From Lamellibrachia satsuma (lineage: Eukaryota > Annelida > Polychaeta > Sabellida > Siboglinidae), in NCBI GenBank assembly GCA_033239005.1, contig BSQZ01000005.1, positions 12,751,501-12,815,500 on the forward strand: a stretch of DNA of 64,000 nucleotides, read 5' to 3'. This document shows, piece by piece, positions 47,945 through 59,400 of this stretch; the first letter of the stretch is position 1, and each line of letters opens with the position of its first letter. The notes beneath the pieces were generated by a model that did not search any database, had not been told where the DNA came from, and was given only the letters and a program-made list of their open reading frames with translations. Both the position numbers and the translations under genes were made by a program.

Positions 47945-48458
47945 CCCTAGATCAATATCAAAGATGAACTACAAAAGACATTGCAAAATTGGAGTAACAC
48001 TTTCTCACACACCTCGCGTGTTTCCGTTTTTGGTAATATAAATGTTCAGTTCACGTGAGCTCTTGAGTACAATTTGTTAATCTTGTTATAGTTTAGTTGC
48101 AGTAGTTTAATCATCTAGGGTTAGAATCGTTGTGAATATGTGGCTAGATGAGTGTAGCCAACCTGTTACAAAAAACATACAGGCTACCAAACAAGAAATT
48201 AAACCAACAACTATACAATGAGTTGATTTAACAAAAAACAAACTTTCTATCACGATAACCACACCCGAAACAAAACCAGAGATTGACACATGTAACTAAC
48301 AATAATAATAAGCATATTTATGAGACTAGTGATGGCTACAGCAATTTATGAAAAAGATACAGTAAAAAACCAAGCTTTAGTTGGTAGTGCTCGTATTGAC
48401 ATATCACTGCAACTACCATTCTGTGTGCACCTTTGTTGAATGTACCCATGCTTAATCG
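47945..48458 (-). other. cGLR 3' flank, no gene seen
   Basis: This sequence lies between the cGLR stop codon and the hAT element. I did not find a clear AATAAA on the minus strand within the first 150 bases, so the polyadenylation site is not placed. Confidence 0.5.
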
Positions 48459-48949
48459 TCAGCATTCTCTGCTATGTAGTTTGTCCATGCTTGGTTTGCA
48501 TAGCACGTATTTTGCCAAGCACACTGACACCCATTCTTCAAGCGCACGAAGCTGTGCCTCTTCTTCCGACTTCCCGACTTCCTGCAACATGTTTTCTCCT
48601 TTGATGAAATAGTACGGAAGTTGTCTGTCAGTGATGACCATCTTCCAGTAGTGCAGGGCATCCATGTATCTGACCAATCGCTTATCTTTCGTCCACTCCA
48701 TGACGTTTGGCAGCTGCTCGTACAAGTTCAACATGAGGATTTTCAGGTAGTACGAACAGAATACATGTGGCTCCTCCTTGCGAGTCTTGTAGAAGTCGAA
48801 TAGGTCCAGCTTCAGGAGAATTAGGACGTCCTTGCGGCATGTCTCGTTGAGGGGAGCATGCTTACCGTCAGCACCAACATACAGCTCCTTCTCGGCGGCA
48901 GAGAATGAGAGACGCCACAGACGGCACTGATCTGGCTTCTTCATGCGTT
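48459..48949 (-). CDS. cGLR: cGLR exon D: C-terminal lobe
   Basis: The acceptor is TTTTCCTATGTTGTCTACAG before 48,949. The split codon G/AA restores the frame. CRLWRLSFSAAEKELY is the conserved WRLSFS.AEKE junction between the catalytic and helical lobes of Mab-21 proteins. It is followed by CRKDVLILLKLDLF, SYYLKILMLNLYEQLP, a D-rich RYMDALHYWKMVI and LPYYFIKGENML, typical of the C-terminal helices. The stop TGA is at 48,461-48,459. The thumb cysteines of vertebrate cGAS are missing. Confidence 0.93.
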
Positions 48950-50389
48950 CTGTAGACAACATAGGAAAAGAAGGAAGAGTTGCATTTGGCAAAGAACAGT
49001 GCTATGACGTGGTATCCTGCCAGAAAAGTAAATGCATTAATTCTACACAAGTGACAATTCGCTTCCTAACGCAAGATCATGGGAAAGAACAGTGTAGATT
49101 TGATAACAGAAAGTATTCATTATCACAGAAGTCAGTATATGAATAGATCAGAAGGGTGCGTTACACAGGCAAATAATCGTTGGACTCTCGATGAGTCAAC
49201 AGGTTTCCTTGTCTATACTTGCCATTTGGAGTTTTTGCTTTGGATGGCAATCTTGTTAAATCTAATTATATCACTTCAGCGTATTCTAAATTGAAGTCTT
49301 TTTTAATGTGGTGAGTTCTACTAACAAAGGATTTGTGATATAAATTAGCAACAATAGCCAAAGTATTTATACATAGGACAGTCACCATTAATAATAATAA
49401 TAATTAACTTCTATAGCACCTATATCTTCAGGAACCTGAGCTCAGAGACGCAACAAAACAGAATCATTAAGCAAAATCGTGAACAGGGGCGTACGAACGA
49501 GGGACAACCGAAGATTTATGGTGGAAATGCAGTTTGGAATAAATATGTCTTGTGTTTTTTCCGGAAGATAGCTATAGTTTCAGATGTTTTCAAAGTGATG
49601 GGGAGTTCATTCCAGACCCTAGGCGTAGCGACAGAGAAAGTATGTTTGCCCAAGTTAAGTTTTGTTTTAGGCACAATAAGTTGTGAAATTGATGATCTGA
49701 GCTGCCTAGGGATATTTGAAAGATGCAGGAGACTAGCCAAGTAGGGTGGTTGTCGTGTAGATATAGAGCATGATATGTAAGAGTGGACAGCTTAAAATGA
49801 ATTCGGTAAGTAACAGGAAGCCAGTGTCTAAGTAATGGTGAAAACCGAGGCGCCCTGATAATCACACATGCCAGACAATTTTGCACTCGTTGGATTTTAA
49901 CCAAGTCTCTTTTAGCAGTGCTAATTAGTAGTGGATTACAATAGTCAAAGCGGCCGCTGATATTGTTTTAGCAATAGATATGTGATGCCAAATTTGATGG
50001 AGATCACGTATATTTGCGTTCGAAACTCGAAAACTGGAAAAGGCTAACACAATTAATGAATTGCTGGACGGCCAGTGGCAAGATTGTAATCAAAAACAAC
50101 TGCAACATGATCTGTGAAATAACGAGCTTCAAAGACATTCTCAAATATGCGTAGACTATATAACGCAGCGAGCGCTGTATGGACTCTGTGTATTGTGCCA
50201 GGGGAGGACTGAAAGACTTCATAAAACTAGCTCTACTGAAAACTGCATCTTCGTCAATGAAGACCTCACACCAAGGCACGAGCTTCAAAGTCATTTTCAA
50301 GTGTGCGTAGACTATGCAAAACAACGACAATAATAATTCAGTGTCATGCCTTATTATCTGAATTTGCCTTCATTTATAATTATGCAATG

Positions 50390-50446
<57 letters not shown>

Positions 50447-53400
50447 CATTTCCGTTCATTCAAATCAAGTTGAACAGAATAATTGCAGGGTGTGATGAAT
50501 TTTTTACAAACCTAAGTTGTTCACTTTTATTATATTTATCTTCGTTCATTTAAATCCCTTGTAGTGTTTAGACAAACATTGCACACCCAGTTGTTTAGGA
50601 ATGCATCATATGGTCTAGTAATGTTCTTCAATATGTTATGTATGTGATGTAATGGTGATAAACCTAAATTGTCACCTTTAACTTTAACATATATATTTTT
50701 CATTTATGTTCATTTAAAGCTAAGGCAATGTTTGGATAAACATCGCATTCCCCATAATTATTGGGACACATAATTTGGTTTAATTGTTTAGAATGTTTGG
50801 TACAATAATTTTCTCAATTTGTTCAACTTAAGATGTTATGTTTTTTTATATCTTATGCCGGTAATGTGATTTTATTTAACTTAAGTTGCTACCTTTCATT
50901 TTCGTTCATTTAAACACCATGTAGTGTTTATCCTAAAATAGCACACCTCATTGTGTGAGTTATGGCATGGTTATATCTTTTTATGCAGCCAGCAAAGCCA
51001 CTAACGTTTTATCTGTTTCTGTTTCTTTTTGTTGACTATGCATACTGTTCAGACACATGTCCATCGTCATATTATTTTGTTTTGTTTGGGAGCATCATCT
51101 AAGAAATGATACAGACAAAAAATTACACAAATACTCCAAACAACATAATGCTTTTTGCGATCACCTATACATCATTTACCCCTGTAACGCATACACCTTC
51201 ATCATACATTGGATTAACATTAAACAAATATGCATAAACTTGTCATTCATACCTCTTAAAGAGCTAATTAATGACAGAACACTTTGATCGCATTTTTCTT
51301 TCACACTTGGGTGGCGTTGAAAACAACAACGACATAGACCACTTTAAGATGCTAGTGGCCGAAAAGTAAATACTTTTCAGTACTCAGTTTAAATATTCAA
51401 TCTGTAAATGCTAAAATTTATGAATTATCAGCATTCGTTAGTTCACTACAGGACATACATTATAAATTTAACGTGATTTGCCTGCACGAATGCTGGATAT
51501 CCAACCTGACCGATTTATCAAATATACAATTACCTGGGTATGACTGCATTGCGCAAGGAAAGAACAGTAGTAAGAATGGAGGCTAATATATGTAGATAAC
51601 AGATTCCAATATGAAGTACAATTAAATATAAACACGTACAAATACTGGGAGGGATAATTAAGGTAACAAGGGGTGGATTATCAAAAGCAATTACTATTGG
51701 TAACATATCGAGTATGGTAAGAGAACATATTAGGCATTTTACTAATGATTTCACTACAATAATCTTATCCATAGATAAATCGAACATAACTATTAACTTA
51801 CCCGGAGACTACAATCTTAATCTCCTGAAGAAAAACAAAACTGCAATATGCAGCGAATTCTTTGATCTTTTGACATCCCATAGTCTATTTCCACAAATCA
51901 CACTTCCAACAAGATTATCCCACTCCAATGGTTCCCTGGTTGATAATATATTCTGTAAATTTCAGAGTTCAACATCCACAGCTACATCTGGTATATTAAT
52001 AAACAACTTATCATATAACCTCCCTTGCTTTATTCTCTTAGAATTTTTTATTCAATCCACCAAATCCTAAATGGTTTAAAATAAACACACAAAACATGAA
52101 AGCTATTCAAAATACAATAAATGATATTAGTGCATCCAACTTGTACAACAAACTAAACTAAAGTTTGACCACAGACCCTAATTTAAGTTACAATATTATA
52201 TATGAAGTAATTGAAAATGCCAAGAATAATCATACGTTGAGCAAATTAGTGAAATTTGATAAATATAAACATATAAAATCCAAATGGGTCTACTAAAATC
52301 CATAAAATTTCGAGATCACGGGAATACGAAATAATGTGTATAAACTTAAAAACACATAATACTATACTAAAGAGAAGCATACGTGCATCCAAACAACATT
52401 ATTTTGCGTCCACCTTCGCTAAATATAAATCTGACATCAGAAACACATGGAAAACTATAAAAGAAATTATTCAAGAAAAAACAACAACAAATATTTTCCC
52501 AAATCTTTCAATATAAATAACAAAGAAACTACAAACACACTAGAGATAGCCAATGCATTTAATGTTTTTACAAACATCGGTACCAATCTTGTCAATAATA
52601 TAACCTACTCGGGACTACCTCAAAGAAAATTTTAACTGTAAATTCACACTTAATAACGTTGACGAACTAATTGTACAAAAAACAATAGACAATCTTTCGT
52701 CTAAAAATAGTACAGTGATTGATGGCATTTCAACTAATTTGCTCAAACAAATTGCACCAAAAATAATAAAATCTTTAACGCTATTTATAAATCAAGTTTT
52801 TCGCACAGGGATATTCCCCGAAAAATTAAAGTCATTCCACTGTTTAAAAAGGGCGAGCCGACAATAATTAACAACTACAGACCAATTTCCCTTCTACCAG
52901 CCATATCAAAAGTATTGGAAAAAATCATGGGCAATCAACTATCCTCCTATTTTGAAAGTAAAAAACTTCAAAAAAAATCAATATAGCTTTCGCTCTGGTC
53001 ACTTGACTGAATTCGCAGCCTTAGAATTGATAGACAGAATAACAACCAAATTGAATAATAATGAGGTACTGTTCAGTATATTCCTTGATCTCTCCAAAGC
53101 ATTTGATACTTTATACCATAACACATTACTATGTAAATTAAACCATTATGGTATTGAAGGGGTACCTCTGAAACTATATGAAAGCTATTTATCAAACAGA
53201 ACACAATATGTAGAATCTGCTGATGTAAAATCAGAAACCTTATCAATAGCAACTGGTGTACCCCTGGGCTCCATTCTTGGACCAATTCTCTTTATTATTT
53301 ATATTAATGATTTTTCACAAGCCAGCCAAATTTTCAACTTCATATCCTATGCAGATGATACCACTTTGTTAAGTACAATGAGCAATTTCACAAATGCACA

Positions 53401-56400
53401 TAATGATGATGTTGATATACTAATAAATGAAGAACTCTACAAAATTAATGAATGGCTAGAAATAAATAAACTTTCCCTTAACGTTACCAAATCCAAATTC
53501 ATGGTTTTCCACATGCCAAAAAAAATTCAAAACACCTGTTCCTAAAATAAATAATATAATAATAACAAAGGTTGACGATTTTAATTTCTTGGAATTAACT
53601 TTGGATACCCAACAAAATTGGAAAAAACACTCCGAAAATATATCAAACAAATGTTCTAGAATAATCGGTACACTAAATAGGCTTAAACTAGTACTGCCAA
53701 TGAGAATATATATATAACATGTTATTAGTACCACATATAAACTATTGTTTAATGACTTGGGAGTTCCAATGTCAAAGAATTACCGGTAATCAACTTCAGA
53801 AAAGGGATATACGAATAATACCGTTGAGTAATTTCAATTCACATACTGACCCGCTATTTAAAAAATTAAACTTACTAAAAGTTAATGATATGCTAGCCCT
53901 TCAAAAATTTTAATTTTATAATAAATTTATACATAATAAATTACCAACATACCTACAACATTGGCAGATATCAACAAACTCCAAGATACATGGTCATAAT
54001 ACATGCAACCAAAATAAAATTCACATTTATGGTACAAAGCATACTTTTGCAAAACAATGTCTTAAATACAGTTTACCAAATACTATCAACAATACCTCTC
54101 AAAGTGTGAAAGACAAATTTTATACACACAGTTTACATGGTTTCATAAATTATGCAAAGTACCATATCATTCAAAATTATAAAAACACGTGCACAATCAT
54201 CTACTGTTATACCTGTACATACTTGCGCAATCAACTTCAATGATGTTAGCTACACTCAAACGCTATAAATACATTTTCACTTTCTCACCTCACTACTTGC
54301 TATGACACACACCACAGCAGCATAATAAAACGGACGGTGGACTTTACTACATTTTAATGTTAATAACTTTATATCTATATTCTTTGCTTTCCTCAGAAAC
54401 TAAAATAAAAGAATACGATGGGTGGCTCCTATGGTAGCAACTTTTAATAAGTCTTTGTGGCAGTCTCCATAATCCTCTGTTTATACAGTAATATTTTATT
54501 ACGTACAATTATATGATATATTATTATTATTTAATGTGTGTACATTTTGGATCTAATAAATTACTCACTTACTTACATACTTACTTACTATATGACAGAA
54601 ACAGGATTTACATACTTGAGAAATATGCTGGCGAAAGTTGAAATCACTATCAAAGACAACACCTAGATTACGGACAGTATCTGATGGGAATGTATCATTG
54701 CCAAGCAGTTTAACTGGAAAATGGCTGATGACGACCCTATTTCGTTGTTGCTTAGTGTCAGTAATAATAAGGTCTGTTTTACCTGGATTAAGCTTTAAGC
54801 CCGCAGCACACTAGCAGATTTTTCGTTGGGGGACAAATAATCTTCAGTTGTCAGCTAGTGTGCTGCGAATTTCGACAAGATCAGGGCTTGTCGGATAATA
54901 TCTGACAGTGCAGATCTCAGGACGTATTGATGGGCCTTGTCGGCCAGTGTGCTGCAGACTCCGACAAATTGTTGGGGCTCGCGCGATTAGCGACCAATAG
55001 GAAGCGTGACTGCAGACATCATTGCAAACATGGCGGCCCCCAGTGTCACGACCACAATGACAAATAGGATCACACCTCAGTTAAACTTCCTGGTGTATTA
55101 CACATGAATGTAGGGCACAGTAATTTTAGATGTGTAATTTTTTAAAAATCAATTCATCTGACATAACTGCATATGAGCAGGCACATTTGCAAGTTTGCAT
55201 GTTGACAGTGTAACAGTGGATTTTTAGATGATTCCAGTAGGTGGAAGGATTTCGTCATCATCAGACAAACTACTAAATTACTTAATGCTTGTTCAAACAT
55301 TAAGTGAAGTAAAAATCGAAATGCTGAATAATCCTGATGTTTACCCTTGGTGAAATTTCGTATCTTTGTCATGTGATCGGTGAGAGGATTGAACTCACGC
55401 CCATGATCAGCATTGACTTGCACAATTTTTACCATTTTGGATATCCATTATTTTGATCCTTACCAAATCTAACGACTATCGTAAATTCTTTCGATGATTA
55501 AAAAAAAGTATGCAATTTTTATTAAACAGACTGCGCACATTACTTAAAATAGTCACATCTGAACATAAATGAACTGGATTTGCGATGGGCTGAACCATTT
55601 GAGGAAGCAGCTTTAAAGTCAAAACAGATTATTGTGCATTTGACTGTGAATGGGATATGTAAACATGTGTGTCATCAGCATACAGGTGATGACCGAGATT
55701 ATGATTAGTAATGACTTGGCTGAGAGATGTAGTATATAAGCTAAACAGAACAGGGCCAAGGACGGATCCTTGCAGCACACCGAATAGAAGGTGTTGTGGA
55801 CAAGATAGTGTACCAGATATGTTAATGCTTTGGTATCTGTGTGAAAAACATGATTTGAACCACCGAAGAGCCGTGCCAGAAATGCCATAGTCATAGTCAT
55901 TATCATTAATGAAAAAATTCGGTTGAATGCGAGCAATCTTATATGTGAAGTATGTTGAAAAAGAACTACACGATATATCCAATGAAGAGTGTTCATGTAA
56001 TGTTTTTAATTTCTGCCGATGTAGAATTGTGTTTACGTATTTCCACATCTGGCGAGGGTTTTCAGAATTTCTTGAGATAAAATTTGTATATTAATCGGAC
56101 TTTACTTTTGACGTCATGTAATATGTAGCTGTTTAGTATAACATGATGGAGTGAAGAACGAGTTCGTCGCCAAATTCTTTCAAGATATCGACGATGACGT
56201 TTTGCTACAACTATTTCTAGTGACATCCATGGCGATGGAGGGCGAACTTGTACACATGTTTATCCAGTAGTTTATTTAATGTTTCATTGTACTGATTAAC
56301 AAGTTCGCATAATGTAGATTTAGGTTGGATCAATAGATCGGAATTTGCAAGATCATCATGAAGGGTATTTATGTTAATTTTATTTATTGGTTGAAATGTG

Positions 56401-59400
56401 ATAATTTTTTTTACTTGCAACCACAAATCAATAATGACACAATGGTGATCTGATAAACCACCAGTAGGAAATATTATCTTGGTGTTAATGCAAGCAGATC
56501 TAGTAATAAACATGTTGAGCCAACGACCTTGTACATGAATAGAAAATGAAATGTGTTGGTGTAATGCATATGTTTGAAGGACATCCATGAATGATCTAGT
56601 ATTTAGACTTGGTAAATCAAGGTGGATATTGAAATCTCCAAACATGTAAAGGTCTTCTTGGAATTGTAAAATTAGCAGATATGGATGAATGTTTTATAAC
56701 AATACAAAGCTTTGGTATTGAGGTGTATGAATAATTTCTACTTAATATGTTTCAGGTACAAGAAATGTAACTCCGCCACCCCTTCCTGAATGGCGGGGGT
56801 AATGGTATAGGCACAAACCATATGGACAAATGTCAGCAAGACAGGCTGATAGCCATGTCTCTGTCAAAACTAAAATATCTATGTGTTTAAATAACATTAG
56901 TATTCAAAACTCACGTATGGCGAAATTGGTTTGTTATACACCCGAGCCAAGAAGATTGATACTTGCATTGATTCCGTCGTTGGTTCCACCAAGGTCTACA
57001 CTTACTACATGCAACAGAACAAACAAAATAGGTTCAAACTCACCAGTTGGGTGTGTTTTGGCGACAACGTGGAAAGTCTGGCGGATTTTGTTGACGGTTT
57101 TTTTCGGTATCCACGAACAACGCCAGTCTTCGGACGGCTCCGGAAAGTAGTCAAACTCAATGGCAGGCACTAGGTCAATGGAGTAGGGTGTTTTATCATA
57201 GCTCTTATACTCCAGGGTAACAGCTGGACTAGCACCGCTGTAGCTCACCGCTGTAGGAAAGTGGCACCATATAATAGCAATAATAATAACAACAATAAAT
57301 CATTTGTAATCGTAAGATTGAATAAACAATATATTAAGTAGGCCCTACAAGAAAATGATATGCATATAGGCACAATTTTTCATACAAAAACTTCAATTGA
57401 TCATAAATTCAATGATCATAATACATAAGGATTAAACTAACAAAGGTACACACTAAAATCGTTATTATCAAGTATAATGATTAAATATGATTTATTACAA
57501 AGTTTCTGCATGCGCATACATGAATAACGGCTACTGATTAAACAGGCACCATTTGATAAAACAGTTTTGTCCTATTTTCCACCTTCGATAAAGGGAAGCG
57601 CTGTATTGTTGGTTACCTGAACACCTTTGGCATGAGCATAGGCCTAAATGGATTTTGATACAGCGGAGTTATATTCCAAAGACAACAACGTAATAGGCTT
57701 ACTGACCACAAGTGCTACATAACGTCAAGATGTGATGTGGTCACAATACAATAGATAATGCAAACCATACCCTTTCAGTCATGTTGTTTGATTGTTATTA
57801 AGCGTAACCAACCAAGACATAAACGTGTTGGCCGGTATTGTTCAAATACGTAAACTGTAGCGCTGTATCCCCAGGTCATTTCACCAATGCTACAAATCAG
57901 ATTCACACTCACTCAAATGCCTTTGTACCGAAGTACGTCCATCTTCAAGCCTTCCAAGTTCACGCATACTTTCGTCGACTCTGTCTTGGAAGTATCTGAG
58001 GAAAGCCATAGGACATAACCAGCCGTCGTCGCCAACAAGTACTGACGGCACTTGACCTGGTTTTGGTTTCAGCGCACAGTACATTTGTGAAACACCGTGT
58101 TCTGGATTGTAGTTGATATCACAATCTATCTTCCAAGTGAACATCAAGTCAAACTCATCCGCTCTGTCGATCTGTAATGGACGATGACAACAACACACTG
58201 GATACTGTTGAGGTGTTCGTGCGAAGTGTGTGTTATATGGTGCAACCATAATGTTATAACAGTGCATGCAAACTGCAGTGCCAGGTGTGTACATGTAACG
58301 TTGTTTGCGACAACTGAACATATAACGCAATTAGTTCATTCATCGGGAAATCTGTTCAGTGTGACTGACCATCGAAAGGTCTTTAACGGTCAAATTGGCT
58401 GTATTCTGTATTAAATGTTATATTATTAGTTAATACTGATTTTCTAACATGTCAATTTCCGAAAAATAGTATAGAAGTGTTACTCAACTAAAATGAACTA
58501 TTTTGTACTACGTCCTAAGATCTCGTATTAGTAACAGGGGCTTAACCAGATTTTTTTATTGAGGGACATTTTTTTAACACTAGCTATGATGGAAACGGTG
58601 TTTCCGAAACGGTGTTTCCGAAACATACATTCACCAAGATTGTTACTTAAACTAAAAGATTGTTACTTAAACTAAAAGATTGTTACTTAAACTAAAAGCC
58701 CATGGTATAGGCAATGATGTAATCAACTGGATAGAAAAGTGGCTTACACACAGAAGATTGCAGATGACACAAAAGTATTCAGAAAGGTTACTAATGATAC
58801 AGATAAACAAAGTTTACAGGATGATCTAGATAAATTAGTTAAATGGTCAGAAAAATGGCAAATGTTATTAAATTTTGGGAAGTGTAAATGCATACACATA
58901 GGACATGGAAACATGGACGGAGAATATAAAATGAGGGATGCTATACTAGGTAGAACCTCACAAGAAAAGGACTTGGGTGTAACATTTAGTGCTGACATGA
59001 AAGTTTCAGAGCAATGTGGGATTGCTGCTTCGAAAGGAAATCAAATTCTAGGGCTAATTAGGAGAACAATCACATTGAAACAGCTAATTGTACCCCTGTA
59101 CAAAGCAATAGTTAGACCACATTTGGAATATTGTATACAAGCATGGAGGCCATATCGTAAAAAAGACATAGATAAGTTAGAAAGAATACAACGAAGAGCA
59201 ACTAAGATGATTCCAGAATTAAGAGACCTTAGTTATGAAAGTCGCTTATTACAATGTGGTTTGACAACACTAGAGACCAGGAGACTAAGAGGAGACCAAA
59301 TAGAAGTATTTAAAATAGTGAACGGTTATGAGGATGTTGATAGGAATATGTTCTTCAAACGTAAAGAAGGCAGTAGAACCAGAGGAAAGAAAGCAGCATT

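Larger units (their letters stand above)
50018..54596 (+). mobile_element. Non-LTR retrotransposon B, inserted into element A
   Basis: The plus strand codes from about 51,376 an APE endonuclease (VICLHECWIS, QLPGYDCIAQGKNSS, LPGDYNLNLLKKN) and then an RT (FLDLSKAFDTLYH, TGVPLGSILGPILFIIY, ISYADDTTLL). The 3' end is a TTAC-type simple tail (CTTACTTACATACTTACTTA). At least five frame breaks are present. The stretch 50,018-51,280 has no recognisable coding sequence. It may be 5' untranslated DNA of the element or a further insertion, and it includes the TA microsatellite and degenerate repeats. Confidence 0.8.
48950..57043 (-). other. cGLR intron 3 (8.1 kb), filled with nested retrotransposons
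   Basis: It is bounded by GTGAGTTTG and TGTCTACAG. Inside lie a CR1 3' fragment, a minus-strand non-LTR element cut in two by a plus-strand non-LTR element, and an unclassified 0.8-kb insertion. Little unexplained sequence is left. Confidence 0.85.

Noticed and set aside
57236..57241. Second CTACAG as the acceptor of cGLR exon C
   Set aside because: Using it would shift the frame away from SPAVTLEYK. The upstream CTACAG keeps the phase and has a better pyrimidine tract.
57890..58330. Taking the 146-codon frame as a stand-alone gene starting MRYMFSCRKQ
   Set aside because: Its first 53 codons precede a clear splice acceptor and have no similarity to the Mab-21 fold. Only 58,171-57,913 belongs to the receptor.
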